A DNA stretch of 64,000 nt, taken from Athripsodes cinereus (Eukaryota; Arthropoda; Insecta; Trichoptera; Leptoceridae). Positions 24,945-37,125 of the stretch are shown piece by piece; positions within the stretch are counted from its first letter, which is position 1; every line of letters begins with the position of its first letter. Below the pieces are notes generated by a model that did not search any database, was not told the DNA's origin, and was given only the letters and a program-made list of their open reading frames with translations. The translations under genes and the position numbers were made by a program. The stretch lies in the NCBI GenBank assembly GCA_947579605.1, contig OX388317.1:17751384-17815383 (forward strand), written 5' to 3'.

Positions 24945-25590
24945 CTCTCTCTCTCTTAGGCTCTTTCATTTGGAGCGTCTCTGCGCCAATTGCGTCACCT
25001 CTTATGGGGTGTTCACATTTGGCGAATATCGCCAGCCGAATTTCAAAATATAACGCCAGGCGAAAAAACAAAATTCACCGTACGCCCATTGATCGTCACA
25101 CCTGTTCACACAAGTCCACCGATATAGAAACGATCTGTCAGATGCGCTTTGATTTTGACACTGTTTTCAAAATGGCGTCGAGATGGAGATCGCGAAGTGT
25201 TTATTTTTAGTCGAAAATGTTAAAGTAGAGGTTATAAGGCGCCTTTTAATTAAGGAAACAAACGCCACAAACCAACAAAAAAGATAAAAGCTGTCACGAA
25301 GCGGGAAACATTATAAAATTTATAGGTTATAAAGCTTTTACCATAGATACAAACGCCGCGCATATCTGCGCATGTGCAAATCGTTCAATCGGCCGAGAAA
25401 GTTGGAAGGTGGTCAACTCGAGACGATATCGTTTCTAGTGGTTTTTATCGTTTCAGACTAGCTGTCATTTTGTTCACACGGTTCAAATGGCTGGCGATAT
25501 TTTGGTGCCTGGCAATATTCGCCAAAGTGAGAACACCACATTACCACGACATTCCCTGCGTCCCTAGATCCCATGTACAGAATCTACATA
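24945..25590 (-). pseudogene. LINE ORF2 tail split by a MITE
   Basis: 24965-25004 (GCGTCTCTGCGCCAATTGCG, then TCACCTCTTA) and 25544-25580 (CCACGACATTCCCTGCG) are contiguous in the related copy at 19385-19430. The segment between is a separate insertion. A (CT)n run lies at 24941-24955. Confidence 0.75.
25005..25540. mobile_element. 536 bp MITE with TTA target duplication
   Basis: TTA flanks it at 25002-25004 and 25541-25543. The left end is TGGGGTGTTCACATTTGGCG and the right end, reverse-complemented, TGTGGTGTTCTCACTTTGGC, with pairing continuing into GAATAT.GCCAG. Three-base TTA/TAA duplications are typical of PIF/Harbinger elements, so I infer that superfamily. It has no transposase. Confidence 0.85.
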
Positions 25591-26220
25591 TTTTATTTTA
25601 ATTTTCAAAATAAAATCATTATAGGTCATCATCATACTAAAGGCTCAAAACTCTTTAATTCCTGATAACGTAAATATTAAAAACAATTTGAAATGCGGCC
25701 AAGTTTTGTTTTTAATAATCTTCCCAAAGACTGAATAATTTGAGACAAATCAGTAATTTCAAAATGCTCTACGAAGTGCACAAAAATAATTGATTAATAG
25801 TAAAATAATTTCATTTTTCAAACATTCTTATACAATTTCATATGTGCAATTTTAAAAAGGAACTTTCATATTTTGTGAGAGCTCAGAGATAATAAGCAAA
25901 TCATTAAAAAAAATCGTGAAACGTTATCTATGATAATATCATAGACTCCATGGTTCGATCGAACATCGGAAAATTAATAGAAATAAAAACAATAATTTTA
26001 AACGTGCAATCGCATTATCCAATTGCTTCTCGCACTGAGAGCTTTGCTCGATGTTCACTTAGTAATAAGAAGTTATAACGTATAATACCTAAATACTTTT
26101 ATCTAAATATAACTTGATATAATCAGGAAAATTGACTTTTTAAGTTAGATATCTGGAATTGAGTCCCTCAACCACGTAGCCAGATCCAGGTTTAAAAACA
26201 ACTCCCTACTAATAGAGTAC
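25591..26220. other. AT-rich non-coding DNA
   Basis: No gene, inverted repeat or LINE motif was recognised between the split LINE tail and the large LTR element. Confidence 0.4.
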
Positions 26221-26224
26221 ATGA

Positions 26225-28635
26225 TGTCGTGGTCCCCCCCCCACAAGAGGAAGGAAAACGCTTCGTTGAGAACCACATTGACAGGAAATAAATAAAATAT
26301 ATTTATTTATTTCGACGTGAGAATAAATACGTATTTATCCTCTGAGTTGGAAGTAATTAAACTAGAAAGAATCGAGTTTATCCAATCTACGCAAATTTAT
26401 AAATTTCTTTTCGCAATTACGTCTTTATAATATTCCGATTAAAATTTAATAATACAAAAATTACTTTCATATCACCTACCTACTTATAAGATCTATTGAA
26501 TAATTATATTCGTTGTGTGTAAAGATGTCATACGTACATAATAATATATACCTACTAGTTAACCCATATCATTCACACCTCACTATAATTAAAAATATTT
26601 CCGAACGTTTAACGTAAGACCCGTCAAAAGTGTCGGCCGCTAAATTCAACAATTTTCGTTTCTTCAAAGATTTTGGCACATGATATTCTAGTTAATTAAT
26701 AAAAAATGCGTTAAGGACCTTTTCTACGTTGTGTTTACGATTTATAAAAGAAAATTTTATCAGTGGAAAACAAACAATAATTTCTATTCAGAAACATAAA
26801 AGCATAATTTATATAACAATCAAAATTTAATTTTCTGTTGTACATAAAGGTTAGTAATTAATAAATTATTTCCTTTTATACTCTGCGTTAGCAAGTATAA
26901 AAGCCTTACCTTATTGCTGAAAATACACAAAGAAAACAACACACAATAACAATCAAGAATAAATATCAATTTTTTTTATGTACCACAGAAATCCATGTTA
27001 TTTGTTAGAAATAGTCAATGAAATAATATTTTATCAAACTTATGATTCAACGTTATCGAAAGTTTATTTCTGTAATTATATTACAGATTAGTTTTGAATG
27101 CAGTTTTATTTATAAAAGGCATATGGTTTCATACATAAAATAGTATCTGTATACAGCGCCAGGGGCGTATCGAGATGAAATATTTTACTGAACCAAAGTT
27201 TGACAAAATTCAATCACTGACTATTTTTGGTTAATCTAACAATAAAAATTGGTTTGTTAGTGAAAAAAGCTCCTTCGCACGCTTAATTCGATCTGACACA
27301 GCCTTTCATACACTACTGTCAGCCTCATTAGTATACAATATGATAAATTAAGAGAATATAATACATATATATTTTCATGCAAAATAAAATAAAATAATAT
27401 AATATCTTCTGCGGGGCTCAATTTAAGTAGCAACCAGGTCTGATTTAGCCTTGAGCTTAATTCTTTCACGCAAGGAACCCCAATGTCCAAAACTGAGGCT
27501 TGTGTGTGGGAATTTGGGATGTTAATTTATAATAAAATAAAAGATATTTACATAAAATAAATACGAGTTTAAAATTCATGCTATTGTTAGTATCCAAAAT
27601 ATCAGAAAATAATAATTAGTATAATGTTTCTGAGTCCGTCCCCGTTCTTATTATCAAATAGTTTCTATAAATTTAATTTACAAATAATATTAGTTTTTCA
27701 GATTTTATTAATTTGGAAAATAAAATATTTAACAGAGACAGTCTCATAAACATATTCATCAAAACATTATATAAAAATTATCAATCCTTTGTCTACAGAA
27801 ATTTCACTTATTTGAGACTTATCAAACAAGAGTTTTGATACTCCAAGAAGAAAGGCAAAGTCGTAACGATAAAAATATCTATTACAAAATTTGAATAAAT
27901 AATAATATATAAAATTTCTTAGCTTTCGGGTAAGGCAGGATCACAGCATTTATCGTTACTTCTAATTAATTTATGAAGATTTCTTTATTATTTTCTTATG
28001 CGAAAATAATCACTAAAATATTGTATTTATTACTTCGAGAAAGGAATGTACACAAAAGAACAAAGAAAAAATCAAATACAACACTGCTTTTAAAGATTAA
28101 CCTTTCTCTCTTAATTTCAAGACCAAACTGCCCCGAGTTGAGCTGTGACATCAATCTTATAGACTTCATTCCTTTGTCCTTCTTACAAAATTTACCTACT
28201 CTTTCACTCCTAGCACAAGCATCTACTTTTTTATGTAAACAACCACACGTGTCTCTCAATCCTTTCCTTGAAATTATTTTTATTTGAAGTATTTATAACT
28301 ACATAACATATCAATATAAACAAAATTTAACCTCTTACCTAAAAGCAATTAATAGTTCAACAAACTTTCTTTGTTTAAAATTCAATTTGGTACTTTTCTT
28401 CACCCGATGTACTAATATCTACTTCCTATCATCTAAACACTGTCACGTGTTAAAATATTCAATGTACCTTCCTAATAAAATTATCTAATAAATAACGTAC
28501 TATCTGAAGTACGTACCATTTATTTACCAACAAATATACTCCGAGTTATACATCCATATACCACTTAAAATAGTAAGTCGAGATATATTTAGTTTAATTT
28601 CAAACAATGTTTGTTAAAAAACTAAGACCATGTCA
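26225..28635. repeat. Left long terminal repeat
   Basis: 2411 bp. A TATAAAAG box lies at 26896-26903 inside it. By eye it differs from the right copy at only a few sites: 10 versus 9 C in the run after GGT, AAAGCATAA versus AAAGTATAA, TATTTAAC versus TATTAAAC. The open frames in it (up to 104 codons) show no recognisable domain. Confidence 0.8.
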
Positions 28636-31586
28636 CGCCCCCTCAGAAAATTAATTTTCCGGGCTTGCATAAGGTGAGGAAATTATTTTCTTAAAAGAAA
28701 TTTTTTTTAACAAACAAAGAAAAATATTTCACAACGCAATCAATATGCTACGCCACTGGCCCTAACTTTCCAATTCTCTATATTGATTAAAATCATTCAC
28801 AATCCTATACTTATATAAACAACCACACACTTGTATTACCCACTATCCTATAATTAATTTGTAAACAATCGCATGCTTACAGCACTATACAAGTCAAATA
28901 AACCCATTTATAATTTCTTACCAAAACATTTTGTTAAAGTACAAATGTCTTTGTACTGACTCTCAAGTGGTTGGAATACACATTCAATATACATAACCGA
29001 ATTATAAATAATAGGTATATATCTACCGTCCCACGTGTCAACCTTAGGTACATCCAAACACATGACATACGTACAGTTAATTCACTATAATTATTACTCT
29101 CACATGTTTTTATTTATACAAACTCCGTCGTATGTTATATTAATAGTATGTACCCAATATAAACTGATATTACTATATCATATATAATAATACCGACCCT
29201 ATTCTATAATTATGTATATCTGTTGACATAAGTATTAGTCAGTTTTTATATTGTACATAATTATTATCACATTTCTTTTCCTAAACCTTTTTCCTTCACG
29301 ATACTGATTTCTTTATGTGTGAACATAAATTTTAAAATAAATTTCCATATTGTACACATTCATATTTCTCTTCCATACATCCTATAGTAAATTTTACTAT
29401 GAAAACTCTCACGATCTAGTTTCATTTCTTACATCACAGTACCGCCAAAATCAACAAATTCACCCAATTTCATCATAAAAAAATTGAAAACTTAATTAAT
29501 CAGTTAAAAAAAAAAAAATAACCCCTACCCCCTCATGACTGGAATTAACCCTGAAACTATTAATCATAATAGCCAATTACCAACTGATTATTTTTTTATG
29601 GTACCATACCACACTCACGCCGCATCCCAGGTGAGGCAGGCAAAGAGAAACAGATCGCCATGTTGATCCATTCCCAGACACTCCCTTCTCTCTATCCACA
29701 TCCACCCCATTCCTCAAACATTCACATCGATTTCTCACACCCAACACGCGACAGTCCTTGTGAATTTGATCCACGTGGTCAAGTCACGCAGTTCCGGTAT
29801 GTCCACACATTTTACACCCTCCCCTTCAGACAAAAAAAATACACTCTCTTCATCATTCTTACATTCCATTCATGTAATGCTTCATCAACCATTCGTCTCA
29901 ATGATCACATCTCCACAGCACTCATTCCACTCTCATCCCTCCTCAGCCACGTCCATGTCTCACTAACACACATGCCTAACACCTCATTCAAACACAGCAC
30001 CCAAAGAAAAATAGAAAAAAAAATTCACACAACAAAAACCCCAGTTATAGCATGCAACTCTCCCCTTTCAAAAGACACATTACATATGCGCTGAAAAGCC
30101 ATATTATTTCATGAAAACCAATCTGTTCCATAAATACACAAATACATAAATCGACTATAATGTCTACGCACTATAATATTATATACGAGTAAGTATTTAT
30201 ATCTACTTACTGTTTAAAATATAAACTTTAGGTACCCATAAATTTTATGAATCCCACATTGATATTAACATAATTATGTATCTACTGTCTTTCACCAACG
30301 TTCTACCTATATTGAAAAAACATCAGTAGGTACCTAGTATTTCTGTAAACATCGCTCGATAATTATAATAATATTGTATAATACCATATAGGTACTTAAT
30401 AGTCATTCCACTTAGCTAGCGACAATCTAATATAATATTATTATTAGACTCAGTCTAAATAATAATATTATACAACGATCAAATGCGTTTTTGTTAAAAT
30501 AATAATATTACCGACTGTACTCAGTTCACCGATCATACTTGTCGAAACCGAACAGTTTTTTTATCTAAAGTGATAAATCTACTTAACCCATCAGATCAAA
30601 ACACATACCTACCCGCATTATTATACCTACAGATTCGTCATTTATGAAATAATATTATTTCATATTCATTTTGTTAAGATCTGAGCAAAACCGACATATT
30701 GAATGACATTCCAATATATATAAAACTATACATATCTAAAAAAAAATATTACTACTGACACACATCCCAACCCCATAAATTATTACAGTATTCAACAGTC
30801 AAAAACCCCATAAAATTCATCCTTCAAAAATTATTTCAAGGTAGATCATTCAACTCTCACATAACTGAAATAAATAACTAACAAAAAAAATGTTTACCAT
30901 TCTATATACATAACATCTTAATAGGTACATATAAAAAACCCACGATCCACTTAATATCAAGATATAATATTATTACTAGTTCACTAGTCATATAACAACA
31001 AATTTTATCTTACGAGTTCGTTCTTGTTAAACTAATAATATATTTATAATTTCTAATAGATATAAAAAAATTTGCTAACAATTTTTATTTAGTTTGCCCT
31101 CGATTCAATTAATTTAACGTATTTTTAGTGTTCATAATGTGTTCTATAATATTCGCAGTCTTCTGTCATCAATTTTGAAATGCGAGTCACCCCCTTAAAG
31201 GATAGGCAGAGAGTTCTAACATAATTTAAAGTCAAAATACTGGAAAATTTCAACCCCCCCCCCCAAGACAAAAAAATCTGCTTCTCGTGTAGAAACTCCC
31301 CTTCTCTTCCATAAGACTATTAATCTATCTCTCCCCCCCCCTCCTCTGTAAGACAATTAATTTAAAGATTGGATATTTATCTATTTCTTCCAACTAACTA
31401 TACTAGCTCAAATCTATTTCTGCTATGACCGAATCTGAATTTTACCCTTGCAATGACAAAGATAATTCTGGTCACACGCCATTTTCTGTCATAGCCTATG
31501 ACAGAAAACTTTCCTTCGCTACATAGTAACCCAACGTCTAATACCTGCAATGACAGACATTATATCCTGGTCACGGCACCATTTTC
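28636..31586. other. Interior of the long-LTR element
   Basis: AT-rich and non-coding, starting CGCCCCCTCAGAAAATTAAT. Near the right end two ~50 bp imperfect direct repeats (31443-31495 and 31541-31592) share GCAATGACA, CTGGTCAC and CCATTTTCTGTC; the second runs into the LTR start. Two C-tracts occur, at about 31254-31264 and 31331-31340. It contains a captured LINE fragment. Confidence 0.6.
29595..29990 (-). pseudogene. LINE family A fragment inside the long-LTR element
   Basis: On the plus strand: CTCACGCCGCATCCCAGGTG, GGCAAAGAGAAACAGATCGC, CACGTGGTCAAGTCACGCAG, CTCAATGATCACATCTCCAC, CACGTCCATGTCTCACT. These match the minus orientation of family A from its 3' end inward. The fragment lies wholly inside the interior, so it was captured by, or inserted into, the LTR element. 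Confidence 0.7.
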
Positions 31587-33997
31587 TGTCGTGGTCCCCC
31601 CCCCACAAGAGGAAGGAAAACGCTTCGTTGAGAACCACATTGACAGGAAATAAATAAAATATATTTATTTATTTCGACGTGAGAATAAATACGTATTTAT
31701 CCTCTGAGTTGGAAGTAATTAAACTAGAAAGAATCGAGTTTATCCAATCTACGCAAATTTATAAATTTCTTTTCGCAATTACGTCTTTATAATATTCCGA
31801 TTAAAATTTAATAATACAAAAATTACTTTCATATCACCTACCTACTTATAAGATCTATTGAATAATTATATTCGTTGTGTGTAAAGATGTCATACGTACA
31901 TAATAATATATACCTACTAGTTAACCCATATCATTCACACCTCACTATAATTAAAAATATTTCCGAACGTTTAACGTAAGACCCGTCAAAAGTGTCGGCC
32001 GCTAAATTCAACAATTTTCGTTTCTTCAAAGATTTTGGCACATGATATTCTAGTTAATTAATAAAAAATGCGTTAAGGACCTTTTCTACGTTGTGTTTAC
32101 GATTTATAAAAGAAAATTTTATCAGTGGAAAACAAACAATAATTTCTATTCAGAAACATAAAAGTATAATTTATATAACAATCAAAATTTAATTTTCTGT
32201 TGTACATAAAGGTTAGTAATTAATAAATTATTTCCTTTTATACTCTGCGTTAGCAAGTATAAAAGCCTTACCTTATTGCTGAAAATACACAAAGAAAACA
32301 ACACACAATAACAATCAAGAATAAATATCAAATTTTTTTATGTACCACAGAAATCCATGTTATTTGTTAGAAATAGTCAATGAAATAATATTTTATCAAA
32401 CTTATGATTCAACGTTATCGAAAGTTTATTTCTGTAATTATATTACAGATTAGTTTTGAATGCAGTTTTATTTATAAAAGGCATATGGTTTCATACATAA
32501 AATAGTATCTGTATACAGCGCCAGGGGCGTATCGAGATGAAATATTTTACTGAACCAAAGTTTGACAAAATTCAATCACTGACTATTTTTGGTTAATCTA
32601 ACAATAAAAATTGGTTTGTTAGTGAAAAAAGCTCCTTCGCACGCTTAATTCGATCTGACACAGCCTTTCATACACTACTGTCAGCCTCATTAGTATACAA
32701 TATGATAAATTAAGAGAATATAATACATATATATTTTCATGCAAAATAAAATAAAATAATATAATATCTTCTGCGGGGCTCAATTTAAGTAGCAACCAGG
32801 TCTGATTTAGCCTTGAGCTTAATTCTTTCACGCAAGGAACCCCAATGTCCAAAACTGAGGCTTGTGTGTGGGAATTTGGGATGTTAATTTATAATAAAAT
32901 AAAAGATATTTACATAAAATAAATACGAGTTTAAAATTCATGCTATTGTTAGTATCCAAAATATCAGAAAATAATAATTAGTATAATGTTTCTGAGTCCG
33001 TCCCCGTTCTTATTATCAAATAGTTTCTATAAATTTAATTTACAAATAATATTAGTTTTTCAGATTTTATTAATTTGGAAAATAAAATATTAAACAGAGA
33101 CAGTCTCATAAACATATTCATCAAAACATTATATAAAAATTATCAATCCTTTGTCTACAGAAATTTCACTTATTTGAGACTTATCAAACAAGAGTTTTGA
33201 TACTCCAAGAAGAAAGGCAAAGTCGTAACGATAAAAATATCTATTACAAAATTTGAATAAATAATAATATATAAAATTTCTTAGCTTTCGGGTAAGGCAG
33301 GATCACAGCATTTATCGTTACTTCTAATTAATTTATGAAGATTTCTTTATTATTTTCTTATGCGAAAATAATCACTAAAATATTGTATTTATTACTTCGA
33401 GAAAGGAATGTACACAAAAGAACAAAGAAAAAATCAAATACAACACTGCTTTTAAAGATTAACCTTTCTCTCTTAATTTCAAGACCAAACTGCCCCGAGT
33501 TGAGCTGTGACATCAATCTTATAGACTTCATTCCTTTGTCCTTCTTACAAAATTTACCTACTCTTTCACTCCTAGCACAAGCATCTACTTTTTTATGTAA
33601 ACAACCACACGTGTCTCTCAATCCTTTCCTTGAAATTATTTTTATTTGAAGTATTTATAACTACATAACATATCAATATAAACAAAATTTAACCTCTTAC
33701 CTAAAAGCAATTAATAGTTCAACAAACTTTCTTTGTTTAAAATTCAATTTGGTACTTTTCTTCACCCGATGTACTAATATCTACTTCCTATCATCTAAAC
33801 ACTGTCACGTGTTAAAATATTCAATGTACCTTCCTAATAAAATTATCTAATAAATAACGTACTATCTGAAGTACGTACCATTTATTTACCAACAAATATA
33901 CTCCGAGTTATACATCCATATACCACTTAAAATAGTAAGTCGAGATATATTTAGTTTAATTTCAAACAATGTTTGTTAAAAAACTAAGACCATGTCA
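31587..33997. repeat. Right long terminal repeat
   Basis: 2411 bp, the second copy of 26225-28635. It is followed directly by ATGA, the duplicated target. Confidence 0.8.
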
Positions 33998-34001
33998 ATG
34001 A

Positions 34002-34386
34002 GTATAACCTCAATATTAATTAAATAATCAGAATATAGGAGTCAAGGATATTCTATAAATAATACAATTTGTATGAGAAAATAAGACGAGTTTGTATAAT
34101 AAAATTAACAGTTTGCTCCTGTGTATGCTTCGGTGATTTGAAAATACAAGATATTTTCAGCTTATTATCTATTTTCTATTCTGCACTGAGTTGTGTAACA
34201 TTAATATTATATTTACTATAAAAATAAAACTGATTTTGTTATGCTTCAAATGCAGGAGCTCTTATTTATCCAATTCAATTTATACCAACGGTGAAATAGT
34301 ATTAATTATTAAACATTACAATATTTATGATAGTACTTGGAATTACTTTGTGAAAGTCCATTTTAATATAATTAAAATATATTTAT
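34002..34386. other. AT-rich non-coding DNA
   Basis: No recognisable feature lies between the right LTR flank and the next palindrome. Confidence 0.4.
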
Positions 34387-34467
34387 AATAAAACACTGTA
34401 TTAATTTCACTATGGACAATATTTAATGCAAATATTGTTCATAGTGAAGGTAATACAGTGTTTTATT
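34387..34467. repeat. Simple 81 bp palindrome
   Basis: AATAAAACACTGTATTAATT...GACAATATTT is followed after four bases by its near reverse complement. It shares AATAAAACACTGT with the fold-back at 5133-5299 but has no hammerhead-like core. It may be a core-less derivative. Confidence 0.85.
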
Positions 34468-34539
34468 TGAAATCTGTTTTAATTCTGTTACAATTAAAAT
34501 TTTGATAGTTTAATGTAAGTCTTGTGATAAAACAGTCAA

Positions 34540-34690
34540 ATAAATAAATAAATAAATAAATATTTCTTTATTCAATCAATATCATACAAACGTTGAAACA
34601 ATATATCACCAATTATCTTCAATTAAGTTGCAGCAGCCTCACTAGGTTGCCCTGTATCGAGGCGTGCTGCGTAAAAAATATATAAAAAAA
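34540..34690 (-). repeat. 3' end of an unassigned retroelement, minus orientation
   Basis: An (AATA)n run at 34541-34561 is followed by TTTCTTTATTCAATCAATAT and GTTGAAACAATATATCACCA. A related piece lies at 22420-22510. The low-complexity end plus an internal AATAAAG on the minus strand suggest a retrotransposon 3' terminus. Confidence 0.5.
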
Positions 34691-34828
34691 AAAACATACA
34701 TTCACCAAGGATTAATACATCTTACAAAAAAATAAAAATGTATAAAAATAATCACATCAGCAAATTAATAAATCGATAACAAATTAATAAATGGATGAAT
34801 GAATAAAAGAACAAATGAGTAAATGAAA

Positions 34829-35620
34829 AAACGAATAAATGAATAAATGAATAAATGAATAAATGAATAAATGAATAAATGAATAAATGAATAAATGAAT
34901 AAATGAATAAATGAATAAATGAATAAATGAATAAATGAATAAATGAATAAATGAATAAATGAATAAATGAATAAATGAATAAATGAATAAATGAATAAAT
35001 GAATAAATGAATAAATGAATAAATGAATAAATGAATAAATGAATAAATGAATAAATGAATAAATGAATAAATGAATAAATGAATAAATGAATAAATGAAT
35101 AAATGAATAAATGAATAAATGAATAAATGAATAAATGAATAAATGAATAAATGAATAAATGAATAAATGAATAAATGAATAAATGAATAAATGAATAAAT
35201 GAATAAATGAATAAATGAATAAATGAATAAATGAATAAATGAATAAATGAATAAATGAATAAATGAATAAATGAATAAATGAATAAATGAATAAATGAAT
35301 AAATGAATAAATGAATAAATGAATAAATGAATAAATGAATAAATGAATAAATGAATAAATGAATAAATGAATAAATGAATAAATGAATAAATGAATAAAT
35401 GAATAAATGAATAAATGAATAAATGAATAAATGAATAAATGAATAAATGAATAAATGAATAAATGAATAAATGAATAAATGAATAAATGAATAAATGAAT
35501 AAATGAATAAATGAATAAATGAATAAATGAATAAATGAATAAATGAATAAATGAATAAATGAATAAATGAATAAATGAATAAATGAATAAATGAATAAAT
35601 GAATAAATGAATAAATGAAT
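34829..35620. repeat. 8 bp satellite (ATGAATAA)n, about 99 copies
   Basis: Almost 800 bp of uninterrupted ATGAATAA units, with only a few variant units at the left edge (34790-34830). Because 8 bp repeated three times is 24 nt, the minus strand gives an artefactual 279-codon frame of repeating SFIHLFIY. It is not a gene. Confidence 0.97.
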
Positions 35621-36060
35621 CATATTTTTTGCATAAAATGTATGTTTTTACTTGCTACTATTGTAGTAAATGTGACGTTACGGTATTAAATATACTTACT
35701 ATTTATTATATACGAGTAGTTATAAATACTTACTGATTATTGAAAAAATCAGTTTTTTGAGGATGAATTGGAATATCTTCCCTAATTATTTAGTTGTTGG
35801 GGGATATGTGGGGTGAATGACCTGAATATTATTTCTTGAAATCCTTCGTATTCCAGATAAGGTTTATTAATATCCACTGGCTTCAATATTTACACAATTT
35901 TCCTTTGAAAATAGTGTAAATATAGAGGATTATTATGACAAAGATTTTAAAAGATCAATATTAGAATAGAATTCCAAACAAAAATGGTTATAATACAAAA
36001 TAATAAACTTTATGAAAATGTATATTGCGCTTTCTGATGCCATTATTATCAATTTTTTTC
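35621..36060. other. AT-rich non-coding DNA
   Basis: Nothing recognised. A short palindrome TATTTACACAATTTTC / GAAAATAGTGTAAATA lies at about 35888-35924. Confidence 0.4.
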
Positions 36061-36395
36061 CGTGGAGCACTCGGCCATGAATTGGTCTCCCACTTTTTCC
36101 GGGTGGATTCCGGGTGGTATTTTCCTTTAATGTTTATCCCGTGGAGCACCCGGTAAAGAATTGGTCTCCCACTCTTCTGCGTAAGTTTTCGAGTGTCCTG
36201 TAAAAGGCAGGTGTTCGAAAAAAATAAGACATTTTACATCTTAAATTCAGCGATGAGGCTTGCCACCCATCCTGAATGTCTTGATTTTATATTGGCACGA
36301 AGAGGACAGTTTGCGTGTTTCTTGCGTGCAGCTGATCTGCTGGCTACCCCACTTGTGGGATATGCCGTGATGGTATAGATAGTAGTAGTAGTAGT
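36061..36395 (+). repeat. Family R repeat, best copy
   Basis: A partial start (36061-36118) is followed by a fuller unit, 36139-36395: CCGTGGAGCACCCGG, GAATTGGTCTCCCACTCTTC, TTTTCGAGTGTCCTGTAAAA, AATTCAGCGATGAGG, CACCCATCCTGAATGTCTTG, GCTACCCCACTTGTGGGATA, TGCCGTGATGGTATAG and a (TAG)n tail. The short tandem tail fits target-primed insertion. The 3' block resembles that of LINE family A. About a dozen copies lie in the window. Confidence 0.8.
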
Positions 36396-36399
36396 TTGT

Positions 36400-36582
36400 T
36401 CGAGGTGTTTGACAAAATAAAAATATTTTACAACTTAAATTCAGCAATAAGGTTTGCCACCCACCCTGAATGTCTTAATTTTTATAGAACGTAGAAAACA
36501 GCTTTTATGTTTATTGCATGCATCTGATTTTTCGGTTGCCCCACTTGTGGAATATGCCATGGTAGAATAGTAGTAGTGGCAG
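36400..36582 (+). repeat. Family R repeat, second tandem copy
   Basis: It repeats the middle and 3' parts of the copy just before it (AATTCAGCAATAAGGTTTGC, GCCCCACTTGTGGAATATGC) and ends in TAGTAGTAG. It is 5' truncated. Confidence 0.75.
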
Positions 36583-36617
36583 TAATGTCATTCATTTTAT
36601 TGCTAAAAACATTTCTT

Positions 36618-36668
36618 ATTCAACTACTACTACTACTACTATACCATCACGGCATATCCCACAAGCCG
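36618..36668 (-). repeat. Family R 3' end fragment
   Basis: (ACT)n followed by ATACCATCACGGCATATCCC is the family R tail in minus orientation, severely 5' truncated. Confidence 0.75.
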
Positions 36669-37120
36669 TTCTTATTCAACCACTAGTTGGTTTTTTCGTA
36701 TACGTACGTAAAATGTTAACTTTTCAGAATTTGTGGAAAATGGTTTAGTAATATTGGTTTAGAAAATTCGCCCTCAAATGTATTTTGACAATTAAAATGG
36801 AAATTTTGGATTTTTTTTTTAGTTCAAGATAACATAACATGCATAGAATATTCACACAGATGGAAATAGCCCCAAATATTGAGATATGAATCCTGTGTTA
36901 TGGGTACTAACACGACAATACATGTAATTCATGTATATAGGATGCACTAAACACATATACATGTAATATTCAGACCCAGGACAACTTGAAAAAGTCATTC
37001 TTCATTCTGCCCTGATCGGGAATCAAACCTTGGATTTCACGACTCAAAAAAAGGGTGCTTGCTCTGCGCTACACCAGTCGCCTGTAGGTATGGTTTGTTA
37101 ATAATAACTAAATAATAATA

Positions 37121-37125
37121 ATTAA
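37121..37125. repeat. BEL target-site duplication, left
   Basis: ATTAA, repeated at 43294-43298. Five bases is normal for BEL/Pao integrases. Confidence 0.85.

Larger units (their letters stand above)
26225..33997. mobile_element. Non-coding LTR element with very long (2411 bp) LTRs
   Basis: Two direct repeats of equal length, 26225-28635 and 31587-33997, flank a 2951 bp interior. Each begins TGTCGTGGTCC and ends ACCATGTCA, i.e. TG...CA. ATGA lies immediately outside both ends (26221-26224 and 33998-34001). This is the signature of an LTR retrotransposon insertion. No gag, protease, reverse transcriptase or integrase motif occurs in the element, so it would have to be mobilised in trans. A tRNA primer site just inside the left LTR and a clear polypurine tract before the right LTR are not evident, so a segmental duplication with chance ends remains possible. 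Confidence 0.75.

Noticed and set aside
27973..28287. Conserved 87-104 codon frames present in both long LTRs
   Set aside because: They are identical because the LTRs are copies of each other. Codon content is AT-driven and no domain is visible.
34829..35620. CRISPR-like array
   Set aside because: The units are directly adjacent without spacers and the sequence is a eukaryotic nuclear repeat.
34784..35623. Long minus-strand reading frame of repeating SFIHLFIY
   Set aside because: It is purely the translation of the 8 bp satellite; a repeat length not divisible by three without stop codons gives an open frame by construction.
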